This document shows, piece by piece, positions 5,825 to 12,825 of a stretch of DNA of 12,825 bases. Numbering within the stretch: position 1 is the first letter of the stretch; the number at the start of each line of letters is the position of its first letter. The notes below the pieces were generated by a model. It was given only the letters and a program-made list of their open reading frames with translations, had not been told where the DNA came from and ran no database searches. This DNA is from DAOUBF01 sp034432795 (GTDB lineage Bacteria > Chloroflexota > Anaerolineae > DSLN01). The stretch lies in assembly GCA_034432795.1 (NCBI GenBank), contig DAOUBF010000018.1, forward strand, positions 1-12,825. The letters are read 5' to 3'. The translations under genes were made by a program, and so were the position numbers.

Positions 5825-6520
5825 TGCGAAATGGCTCAGTGTGGGCCACAAGCGTGCAATTCAAGATTCACCTGCCGGCCTTTCTGAGTTATGTCGTCAC
5901 CGTCGCCATTCTGAACTGGCCTGTATTGTTCCATCTCAATTCACACGTCGTCGGACGGCCTTTTGACGATGTTTTTGAGGGTCTCTGGCAAATAGAGTGG
6001 ATGAAGTCCGCGTCGCTGCCAGGCACCAGCCCTGGCGACAACGCCTGATGATCGGCATCCTGATCGGGTTGGTATGCGCCGTTGTCATTTCTCCATTTGC
6101 TTATCTGACGTTGCAGGCACGTGCTGCGATGTTCAAAGGCGATGCGCACTTTGATCTCGCGGATGCAGATACGTACTCGTTAAGCCTGGATCGCCTGTTT
6201 GTGCCCAATCCCATTCACGCCCTGTGGGGGCGTGCAGCGCGACAGGTCTTTCCCATTCGGGGTGAACAGGATGTTGTGTCGGTTGGCATTATCGCCGCTG
6301 TCCTGGCCCTTTGGGGCATTCTGAAGACGCCGGCAGCGCGAGCCAGACCTTTTATGGCGATGGCTGCGGTCTCGCTGATCCTGGCGATGGGTACAACGTT
6401 GCACTGGAATGGACAGCGTGTAGAAATCCCGGCCCCGGCAGCAGTGGAGCAATTCTATCGCGGACTTCATCTCAGCATCGTGCCATCATTTACCGAAACA
6501 CACGTATTCCGGGTTCTCCA
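5824..6520 (+). pseudogene. remnant of a large polytopic membrane protein, frame-disrupted and internally deleted
   Basis: From the ATG at 5824 (TGATG overlap with the transferase stop) a frame encodes about 60 sensible residues including a hydrophobic helix and HVVGRPFDDVFEGLWQIEWM, which looks like the N-terminus of a large multi-helix membrane or glycosyltransferase-like protein. It hits TGA at 6046-6048. A second frame, open from 5979, then carries three more hydrophobic stretches around LMIGILIGLVCAVVIS, VVSVGIIAAVLALWGIL and FMAMAAVSLILAMG, with LFVPNPIHALWG, a phrase typical of the middle of such proteins. Sense is lost after about 6500. The simplest reading is loss of an internal segment near 6005-6035 plus loss of the 3' part. 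Base composition appears less GC-rich than the neighbours. The parent could be an oligosaccharide-related membrane protein of the operon; the right boundary is approximate. Confidence 0.55.
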
Positions 6521-6563
6521 GCCCGGCGAAGACTGTGGACAACCAATGACAGCCCGTGCTATC

Positions 6564-6592
6564 TTGCCCGCCCCCCCTCCCTATGTTAGAAT
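6564..6592 (+). promoter_or_regulatory. sigma70-type promoter of the first S41 protease gene
   Basis: TTGCCC (6564-6569) and TAGAAT (6587-6592) have exactly 17 nt between them. The -10 ends 9 nt before the ATG at 6602, so the transcript should begin within about 3 nt of the start codon. It lies in the non-coding tail of the decayed gene, suggesting that the protease genes are transcribed independently of the polysaccharide operon. Confidence 0.65.
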
Positions 6593-6601
6593 CATGGATG
6601 T

Positions 6602-7831
6602 ATGCACAGGCTCAAAACGCTCATCCAACAGAACCGAACCAGGCTCCCACTTATCCTCTGGCTGGCCCTCTGCCTGGGCGCTGCCTACGCCCTCGGCTTC
6701 TACGCTTACGTCACCGACGAGCGGCCAGGGACCAACGACGCGCCATCGTCCGTCATCCGTCATCCGTCATCCTCCTTTGACCTTTTCTGGGAGGCCTACC
6801 GTATCCTCCGCGACGAATTCTATGGCGAATTGCCCCCCGCCCGACAGCTTGCCTACGGCGCCCTGCGCGGCGCCCTGAGCACGCTCGGTGACCCCTATTC
6901 CGTCTTTGTTGAGCCTCAGCCGCATGAGATGGAAAAAGCCGATCTGCGCGGCAGCTTCGGCGGCATCGGCGCCAACCTCTCACGTGACGCCCAGGGCCGG
7001 GTTGTCCTCCATCCCTTGCCCGATTCCCCTGCAGCCCAGGCCGGCGTCCAGGATGGCGACATCCTTCTGGCCGTGGATGGCCTCCCCCTCACCCCTACCC
7101 TCTCCCTGGAGGCTATCACCCTCTGGCTGCGTGGCCCTGCAGGCGAACCCGTCACCCTGACCCTTCTTAGAGGGAATGGGCCTTCCGTCTCTATCACCGT
7201 CATCCGCGCCGAGATTGAACTGCCCTCTATCACCTGGCACCAACTGGAAACGCAACCGCAGGTGGGTTATATTGCGATCAGCCGCTTCTCCGAGCGCACC
7301 GATCAGGAACTGCGCCGCGCTCTCCTGGACCTGCGCAGCCGGGGCGTCCAACAGCTCATCCTGGACCTGCGCAACAACAGCGGCGGTCTGCTCCAGGCTG
7401 CTGTGGACGTGGCCGGGGAGTTCCTCCCCAATGCGGTTATCCTGATAGAAGAGCGCCGCAACCATCTCACCGAGGTGCGGCGCAGCGGCTCAGGCGGCCT
7501 GGCCACCGATCTCCCCCTCGTCGTCCTGGTCAACCGGGGGACGGCCAGCGCCGCCGAGATCGTCGCCGGCGCCCTCCAGGACCATGGCCGCGCCCGGCTC
7601 ATCGGCGAGACCACCTTCGGCAAAGGCTCGGTGCAGCTCATCTTTGAGCTGAGCGATGGCTCCTCCCTGCACATCACGGCGGCGCGCTGGCTGACGCCAC
7701 GTGGCCATCAACTGGATGGCGTCGGCCTGACGCCCGACATCGCCCAGGAAGGAGGGGCCGCCGACCCCACCGACCCGGCGGATGCCCAGTTTACCCTGGC
7801 GTTGCGCCTTCTGCGAGCGAAAGAATGGTAA
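6602..7831 (+). CDS. S41 family C-terminal processing peptidase (CtpA-type, PDZ), copy 1
   Basis: Membrane-anchored serine protease of the carboxyl-terminal processing family, acting outside the cytoplasmic membrane on protein C-termini; 409 aa. A short basic N-terminus is followed by one transmembrane helix (about 15-36). Residues 41-58 are a linker read from a heptamer repeat array. A helical segment (FDLFWEAYRILRDEFYGELP) leads to the PDZ domain (about 112-202), with GSFGGIGANL and GVQDGDILLAVDG. The peptidase domain follows, with LDLRNNSGG (254-262), nucleophile Ser316 in GTASAAEI, and general base Lys341 in TFGKGSVQ, the normal 25-residue spacing. All catalytic residues are present. The ATG at 6602 has only a weak upstream GGATG and probably starts a near-leaderless message. 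It is a diverged paralogue of the next gene. Substrate unknown. Confidence 0.93.
   Translation: MHRLKTLIQQNRTRLPLILWLALCLGAAYALGFYAYVTDERPGTNDAPSSVIRHPSSSFDLFWEAYRILRDEFYGELPPARQLAYGALRGALSTLGDPYSVFVEPQPHEMEKADLRGSFGGIGANLSRDAQGRVVLHPLPDSPAAQAGVQDGDILLAVDGLPLTPTLSLEAITLWLRGPAGEPVTLTLLRGNGPSVSITVIRAEIELPSITWHQLETQPQVGYIAISRFSERTDQELRRALLDLRSRGVQQLILDLRNNSGGLLQAAVDVAGEFLPNAVILIEERRNHLTEVRRSGSGGLATDLPLVVLVNRGTASAAEIVAGALQDHGRARLIGETTFGKGSVQLIFELSDGSSLHITAARWLTPRGHQLDGVGLTPDIAQEGGAADPTDPADAQFTLALRLLRAKEW
6744..6774 (+). repeat. heptamer array (CATCCGT type) inside the copy 1 protease gene
   Basis: CGTCATC occurs three times in direct tandem (6751-6771), preceded by a related unit CATCGTC (6744-6750). 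It lies in frame between the membrane helix and the protease core and encodes part of SSVIRHPSSS. In the paralogous gene the matching region is a Pro/Glu/Thr-rich linker with no such repeat. Confidence 0.85.
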
Positions 7832-7832
7832 C

Positions 7833-7860
7833 CATTGGTCATTGGTCATTCGTCATCTGG
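7833..7860 (+). repeat. heptamer array (CATTGGT type) between the two protease genes
   Basis: Four exact 7-bp units: CATTGGT twice, CATTCGT, CATCTGG. The array begins directly after the stop codon of copy 1 (TAA 7829-7831) and ends just before the AAGGGAG ribosome-binding site of copy 2. The 12-mer TGGTCATTCGTC (7843-7854) recurs exactly in the array at 3014-3057 (3033-3044), and both arrays end in CATCTGG. Confidence 0.88.
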
Positions 7861-7874
7861 CAAGGGAGCCTACC

Positions 7875-9212
7875 ATGAAGCCTTCATTTGATGTTATCCT
7901 GCGCGTGTCTATTGTGGTCGTCCTGGTCGCCCTCCTCACGGGGACTGCGTTTCTGGCCGGCTTTGGCACAGGCGCGCTGTATGAGTCCCTCTCCGCAGAC
8001 CGCGCTCAGGCGGCCCAGCCCACCGCCGTCGTCCGCCCTCTGGAAACCCCTGCGCCCCCCAGCCCAACGGAGTCGCCCCTCCCAGGGGAAGCGCCGACGG
8101 AAGGGGCCACCCCGCCCGCGCCTGGGCAGCCCCTCCCTCAAGAGGAAGAGGTCCGCCAGGCGTTTGACATCTTCTGGGAAGCCTGGCAGATTGTGGAGCG
8201 GGAATACTACGGCGAACTCCCCGACCCCCAGCAGGTGACCTATGGCGCCATTCGCGGTGCGCTGCAAACCCTTGGCGACGACTACACCTCCTTCATTGAA
8301 CCGCAGATCGCCCACATCCTGCGCGAAGATGCCTCTGGCACGTTTGAGGGCATCGGCGCGCTGGTGCGCATGAACGAGCACGATCGGCTGGAGATCGTCC
8401 GCCCCTTTGAGGGCCAGCCCGCTGACAAAGCCGGCCTGTTGCCCGGCGACGTCATCGTCGCTGTGGATGGCGTCTCCATCATCGGTAAGGGGATCTATGA
8501 GGCCATCGGCCTCATTCGCGGCCCGGAAGGCACCCAGGTGACCCTGACCATTGAGCGCCCTGGTCAGGAGGGCAGCTTTGATGTCACCATCACCCGCGCC
8601 CGCATACAAATCCCCATCGTGGAAACCCGCATGATCGGGGAGGATATTGCCTATATCCGCCTGGCGGAGTTCAGCGCCCAGGCCACGCAGCAACTCAGGG
8701 CCGGGCTGATAACCCTATTGCGGGGAAACCCTCGGGGCCTCATCCTGGACCTGCGCGATAACCCCGGCGGTTTCCTGCGCGAGGCGGTGGATGTCGCCGA
8801 CGAGTTCCTGCCGGAGGGCGTGATCCTGATTGAGCGCTCCAGCGATGGCAAGACCGAGACCTATCGTTCCACCGATGCCGGGTTGGCCCAGGACATCCCC
8901 CTGGTGGTGCTCATCAACGCGGGCAGCGCCTCGGCCTCGGAGATCGTCGCTGGCGCCATCCAGGACCGGGGGCGCGGGATATTGGTGGGCGAGAAGACCT
9001 TCGGCAAGGGCAGCGTCCAATTGTCCCACCAGTTGAGCGACGGCTCCGAGTTGCGCGTCACCGTCGCCCGTTGGTTCACGCCCAACGACCGGGCTATTCA
9101 CGGCGTCGGCCTGGAGCCGGATGTGCCCGTTGAGATCACCCGTGAGGATATGACCGCTGGCCGAGACCCCCAATTGGATCGGGCGGTGGAACTCTTGCGC
9201 CAGGGTTCGTAG
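7875..9212 (+). CDS. S41 family C-terminal processing peptidase (CtpA-type, PDZ), copy 2
   Basis: Second member of the tandem pair, 445 aa. The N-terminal helix (about 7-31) anchors it in the membrane. Residues 45-90 form a Pro/Thr/Glu-rich extracytoplasmic linker. The helical lead-in AFDIFWEAWQIVEREYYGELPD closely parallels copy 1. The PDZ domain spans about 153-243, with GTFEGIGALV and GLLPGDVIVAVDG. The peptidase domain carries LDLRDNPGG (291-299), nucleophile Ser353 in GSASASEI and Lys378 in TFGKGSVQ. The start is set at the ATG at 7875, after GGGAG at 7864-7868; the frame is open back to 7782, but that extension reads through the end of copy 1 and the repeat array. It sits 43 nt after copy 1 and 22 nt before smpB, so all three may share a transcript. 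Probably envelope protein processing; target unknown. Confidence 0.95.
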   Translation: MKPSFDVILRVSIVVVLVALLTGTAFLAGFGTGALYESLSADRAQAAQPTAVVRPLETPAPPSPTESPLPGEAPTEGATPPAPGQPLPQEEEVRQAFDIFWEAWQIVEREYYGELPDPQQVTYGAIRGALQTLGDDYTSFIEPQIAHILREDASGTFEGIGALVRMNEHDRLEIVRPFEGQPADKAGLLPGDVIVAVDGVSIIGKGIYEAIGLIRGPEGTQVTLTIERPGQEGSFDVTITRARIQIPIVETRMIGEDIAYIRLAEFSAQATQQLRAGLITLLRGNPRGLILDLRDNPGGFLREAVDVADEFLPEGVILIERSSDGKTETYRSTDAGLAQDIPLVVLINAGSASASEIVAGAIQDRGRGILVGEKTFGKGSVQLSHQLSDGSELRVTVARWFTPNDRAIHGVGLEPDVPVEITREDMTAGRDPQLDRAVELLRQGS

Positions 9213-9234
9213 TTTTCGGATACCAGGAAACCCT

Positions 9235-9699
9235 ATGGCTCCTGAACCTATCAAAGTCGTTGCTACCAACCGCAAGGCGGCCCACGATTACTTCCTGGAG
9301 GACCGCTACGAAGCGGGTATCGTCCTGACCGGCAGTGAGATCAAGTCTGTCCGCGCCGGCCAGATCAACCTGCGCGATAGCTATGTCCAGCCTAAGGACG
9401 GCGAACTGTGGCTCTACAATGCCCATATCGCCCCGTATGAACCCGCGCACCGCCAGGGGCACGAGCCGCGCCGCCCGCGCAAGCTATTGCTTCATCGCCA
9501 CGAGATCGCCCGTCTGATCGGGCAGGTCCAGCAGAAAGGCTATACCATCATCCCCACGCAGGTGTACCTGCGCCGGGGCCGTGCCAAGGTGGAGATCGCC
9601 CTGGCGCGGGGCAAGCGCCAGTACGACAAGCGTGCAGCGATCAGTAAGCGCGAGGCGCAGCGTCAGATTGAGCGGGCACTGAAGGAGCGGGAGCGCTGA
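9235..9699 (+). CDS. smpB: SsrA-binding protein SmpB
   Basis: Small basic protein that binds tmRNA and, by mimicking the codon-anticodon region of a tRNA, delivers it to stalled ribosomes in trans-translation; 154 aa, normal length. The body shows the conserved NRKAAHDYFLEDRYEAGIVL block (12-31) followed by TGSEIKSVRAGQINLRDSY (32-50), and HIAPYEP. The C-terminal tail from about residue 126 (GKRQYDKRAAISKREAQRQI) is the segment that enters the ribosomal A site and forms a helix in the mRNA channel. The start is supported by AGGA at 9225-9228, 6 nt upstream. Its RNA partner ssrA lies about 0.9 kb downstream on the same strand, with one coupled gene between them; this clustering is common in bacteria. 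Confidence 0.97.
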   Translation: MAPEPIKVVATNRKAAHDYFLEDRYEAGIVLTGSEIKSVRAGQINLRDSYVQPKDGELWLYNAHIAPYEPAHRQGHEPRRPRKLLLHRHEIARLIGQVQQKGYTIIPTQVYLRRGRAKVEIALARGKRQYDKRAAISKREAQRQIERALKERER

Positions 9700-10496
9700 T
9701 GAGGCTCCGATCGGCGCCGCGTTCCATCCTGGGTGTGAATAACCTGCCCCCTGCTGAGCGCGACGCTTATTATACGGCGATCATCCCGCCTGAACTCCTG
9801 GGGCAGTTCGGCATTCACCCCCATACCTTTACGGACGCCCAGGGCCACCGGCTGCTTCAGATCATCGCGCCCCCCGATACAGGCTCGGCTGAACTGGACC
9901 TGCGCCCCTATGCTGGCGCCCCCGATCCGCTGCTCTATGCCCATATTGCGGATACGCCCAATAACCAGATTGAGGTGCTATTGGTCGTCGTCAACGACCC
10001 GAATAGCCCGCGCTTTGACACCGACCGAATGCCGGATGGCACGCCGACGGATTTCGGCACCCGCCGGCGCAATATCCCGGAGGAGATCCGGGCAATGGCG
10101 GCTGGCCTGGCGCCCGGCCAGGTCAGGCGTGGGCTGCGCTTATCCGGCCAGCTTGTGCCCCGCTTTGAGGCCTTCGTTGCCAGCCTGGGGCACGAATTGG
10201 TGATTATCCAGCCCCTGGCCTACCATAACGCCATCCGTTTTGAGCGCATGGGCTTTGGCTACATCAGCGGCAAGGCGTATATGGAGTGGATTGACGCGGG
10301 TTTCCAACCAGGCGGCGAGCTTTATGCCCGGCTGGATGGCTCCACTCCCTTCCGCCAGCCCGGCGCCGAAAAGACCGTGCGCGGCCGAAGCTGGGCCATC
10401 CACGATGGCATCCTGGGCGAGCCGTTCCAGGGCGTGCGCATGTATAAGCGTGTGGGGCAGTATGCTGGGGTCTCCACCTTTTCTGGGGAGTGGTAG
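9699..10496 (+). CDS. conserved-looking protein of unknown function, coupled to smpB
   Basis: I do not recognise a named family. The 265-residue protein has no signal peptide or membrane helix and should be cytoplasmic. It appears intact and well folded, with several motif-like stretches: LLYAHIADTPNNQIEVLLVVVNDP (79-102), DRMPDGTPTDFGTRRRN (109-125), GLAPGQVRRGLRLSG (136-150), YHNAIRFERMGFGY (175-188), GGELYARLDGSTPFRQP (205-221) and RGRSWAIHDGILGEPFQGVRMYKR (228-251). The phrase NAIRFERMGFGY recalls the end of GNAT acetyltransferase domains, where an aromatic residue precedes a GF turn, but the rest does not clearly fit, so this is only a weak hint. Its ATG overlaps the smpB stop by one base (TGATG at 9697-9701), implying translational coupling, and ssrA follows 119 nt after its stop. 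Confidence 0.85.
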   Translation: MRLRSAPRSILGVNNLPPAERDAYYTAIIPPELLGQFGIHPHTFTDAQGHRLLQIIAPPDTGSAELDLRPYAGAPDPLLYAHIADTPNNQIEVLLVVVNDPNSPRFDTDRMPDGTPTDFGTRRRNIPEEIRAMAAGLAPGQVRRGLRLSGQLVPRFEAFVASLGHELVIIQPLAYHNAIRFERMGFGYISGKAYMEWIDAGFQPGGELYARLDGSTPFRQPGAEKTVRGRSWAIHDGILGEPFQGVRMYKRVGQYAGVSTFSGEW

Positions 10497-10575
10497 GGGT
10501 TGGGTGTGTGCGATAAGACTATGCGAAATTCTGGCCTTCGCTATACCCCTCCACCACCAGCTTCCAATACCCCCC

Positions 10576-10604
10576 TTGCCAGACGCCCTGATCTCTGCTA
10601 TAAT
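10576..10604 (+). promoter_or_regulatory. ssrA promoter
   Basis: TTGCCA (10576-10581), 17-nt spacer, and a perfect TATAAT (10599-10604). Transcription should begin near 10611, leaving about 5 nt of 5' leader for RNase P to remove before the mature 5' end at 10616. This is the strongest promoter in the window, fitting an abundant RNA. Confidence 0.88.
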
Positions 10605-10615
10605 CTTCAGTGCCT

Positions 10616-11005
10616 GGGGATGACAGGCTTCGACGGAGAAGGCTGATCCCGGGTGGCAAGCCGAGGTGCTCCGCCCTCGTTAATCCGGAGCAAACAGAAG
10701 TGCGAACCGCACCTATGCGGCTCTTCCGCTGGCTGCGTAAGTAGCCAGTGGAATCCCTGACCGCGTGCGCGCGGTCACGTCCGCCCTGGCGCGTCCCCGG
10801 CGCGTTGGGATCGCGGGCGTCAGCTAAACCGGGGTGCCGCGCCGTGAACGCCGGTACACGGCGCCCAAGGGCCGAAGAGGCCACCGGCTGGCAGGCGTAA
10901 GGTCTGTCGGTTGAACCTGAGCCTGCGAGAGTCAATCAGCCGACTAAGCTTGTAGTCACCCTGGATCGAATTCTTCGGACGCGGGTTCAATTCCCGCCAT
11001 CTCCA
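10616..11005 (+). ncRNA. ssrA: transfer-messenger RNA (tmRNA)
   Basis: Rescues stalled ribosomes together with SmpB, adding a degradation tag. One-piece form, 390 nt. Acceptor stem GGGGATG (10616-10622) pairs with CATCTCC (10998-11004), then discriminator A; T arm GCGGG-TTCAATT-CCCGC (10981-10997). Pseudoknot PK1 is exact: CGAGG (10662-10666) with CCTCG (10675-10679), and TGCTCCG (10667-10673) with CGGAGCA (10686-10692). The tag frame starts at GCG (10702) and encodes ANRTYAALPLAA, ending in TAA (10738-10740); the LAA end is typical. Helix 5 is CGCTGGCTGC with GTAGCCAGTG (10-bp stem with G-U pairs, 10727-10750), so the stop codon lies in a GUAA tetraloop. A further 8-bp hairpin lies at 10758-10777, where the second pseudoknot is expected. 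The 3' CCA is not encoded; the genome reads CCT. Confidence 0.97.
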
Positions 11006-11013
11006 CCTGATGC

Positions 11014-11050
11014 AAGCGCGGGGGGAAGACCAGCCTCCACCCGCGCTTTT
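11014..11050 (+). terminator. rho-independent terminator of ssrA
   Basis: AAGCGCGGG (11014-11022) pairs perfectly with CCCGCGCTT (11040-11048), a GC-rich 9-bp stem with a 17-nt loop, followed by a T-rich stretch TTTTGCTTCT. It begins 8 nt after the mature tmRNA 3' end. Confidence 0.85.
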
Positions 11051-11058
11051 GCTTCTGC

Positions 11059-11087
11059 TTGACGTATTCCCCGCTTCCGGCTACAAT
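11059..11087 (+). promoter_or_regulatory. promoter of the small membrane protein gene
   Basis: TTGACG (11059-11064), 17-nt spacer, TACAAT (11082-11087): five of six matches to each consensus hexamer. The predicted start near 11094 gives a leader of about 26 nt containing the GGGAGG ribosome-binding site. It follows the ssrA terminator directly, so the gene is transcribed independently. Confidence 0.8.
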
Positions 11088-11119
11088 GAGCCTGACTTCA
11101 CTCCCTGGGAGGCGATTTT

Positions 11120-11347
11120 ATGTGGGCTAGGCGTATTGCGGTGATCATCCTGTCGCTCATCATCGGGGTCGCCCTGACGATGGGCGTGCTCTGGCTCCTC
11201 AGCTACGTCATCCTGGGTGGCACGCCCACCCCCGTAACGCCCGCCACCTATGGCCCGGTCTATTTCATCCTGACCGCTCTCTTCCTGGGCGCGGCGGCCC
11301 TCGTCTGGCTGGACGCCATCTTTAAGACCGGCATGTTGCCCAAGTGA
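11120..11347 (+). CDS. small two-helix membrane protein, unrecognised
   Basis: A 75-residue integral membrane protein of unknown function. It has two long hydrophobic segments, about residues 5-32 and 47-66, separated by a short Thr/Pro loop (GGTPTPVTPATYGP). The N-terminus MWARR is positively charged and the C-terminus ends DAIFKTGMLPK, so both ends are likely cytoplasmic with the proline loop outside. The gene is well supported by signals: a near-consensus promoter at 11059-11087 and a strong GGGAGG (11107-11112) 7 nt before the ATG. It stands alone between the ssrA terminator and the convergent ppdK gene. No family could be assigned by eye. Confidence 0.8.
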   Translation: MWARRIAVIILSLIIGVALTMGVLWLLSYVILGGTPTPVTPATYGPVYFILTALFLGAAALVWLDAIFKTGMLPK

Positions 11348-11363
11348 CGAGTGAGACACCAAG

Positions 11364-11406
11364 AAGCAAGAAACCCGTTTTCTCAGAGAAAACGGGTTTC
11401 TTGCTT
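11364..11406. terminator. perfect 21-bp inverted repeat between convergent genes; probable bidirectional terminator
   Basis: The arms 11364-11384 and 11386-11406 are exactly complementary over 21 bp with a single A between them. In RNA the innermost pairs would open to a small loop, leaving a long stem with AAACCCG/CGGGTTT in its middle. It lies between the stops of the small membrane protein gene (11347) and ppdK (11433), placed to end both transcripts. There is no classic U run; the 3' arm itself is T-rich on either strand. The unusual perfection suggests it may also be a dispersed repeat. Confidence 0.75.
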
Positions 11407-11430
11407 GCGTTTCCTGCCTTCTTGCCTTAG

Positions 11431-12825
<1,395 letters not shown>

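Noticed and set aside
7833..7860. CRISPR-like repeat array
   Set aside because: Units are 7 bp in direct tandem without spacers, and no cas genes are present.
7782..7874. Upstream extension of the second S41 protease
   Set aside because: It reads through the end of copy 1 and the heptamer array; the ATG at 7875 has an RBS and is followed directly by the membrane anchor.
10519..10935. 138-codon minus-strand open frame
   Set aside because: It is antisense to the ssrA promoter and tmRNA, whose structure explains the sequence.
10960..11008. Possible tRNA gene (T arm and acceptor-like 3' end)
   Set aside because: No anticodon arm precedes it; the 5' partner of the acceptor stem is at 10616, making it the tRNA-like end of tmRNA.

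Overview
The window (about 12.8 kb, clearly GC-rich) looks like chromosomal DNA from a member of the Chloroflexota, probably Anaerolineae-like. This is an inference. It rests on the gene content (L-lactate dehydrogenase, pyruvate phosphate dikinase, tandem S41 peptidases, a smpB-ssrA cluster), on GC-rich codon use, and on many short heptanucleotide arrays between genes, a habit I associate with Chloroflexota and heterocystous cyanobacteria. No phage, plasmid, IS, tRNA, rRNA or CRISPR was seen.

Layout. (1) 39-1500, minus strand: a small polytopic membrane protein followed by L-lactate dehydrogenase, led by a good sigma70-type promoter whose -10 lies 9 nt before the start codon. (2) 1501-1795: divergent intergenic region with two GC-rich hairpins. 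(3) 1796-5824, plus strand: a tightly overlapped surface-polysaccharide operon: GT4 glycosyltransferase, RmlD-like reductase, DUF1972/GT4-type glycosyltransferase, and an initiating polyprenyl-phosphate sugar phosphotransferase. (4) about 5824-6520: a decayed remnant of a large membrane protein in two frames. (5) 6602-9212: two tandem, divergent S41 (CtpA-type) PDZ proteases. (6) 9235-11050: smpB, a translationally coupled uncharacterised gene, then ssrA (tmRNA) with its own promoter and terminator. (7) 11120-11347: a small two-helix membrane protein with promoter and strong RBS, ending at a convergent perfect inverted repeat shared with (8), the 3' half of pyruvate phosphate dikinase (minus strand, running off the right edge).

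Functionally, the window holds one polysaccharide unit (lipid-linked initiation, two sugar transfers, one nucleotide-sugar or sugar reduction) and one quality-control neighbourhood (two C-terminal processing proteases plus both components of trans-translation). The flanks carry pyruvate-node enzymes (LDH, PPDK).

I found no new multi-gene system. The most distinctive signal is a set of five degenerate 7-bp tandem arrays. Four lie at successive short gene junctions and one lies inside a gene. Two are built as inverted pairs, one contains a start codon, and three have been translated into protein tails or linkers, so two unrelated proteins share nearly the same peptide.
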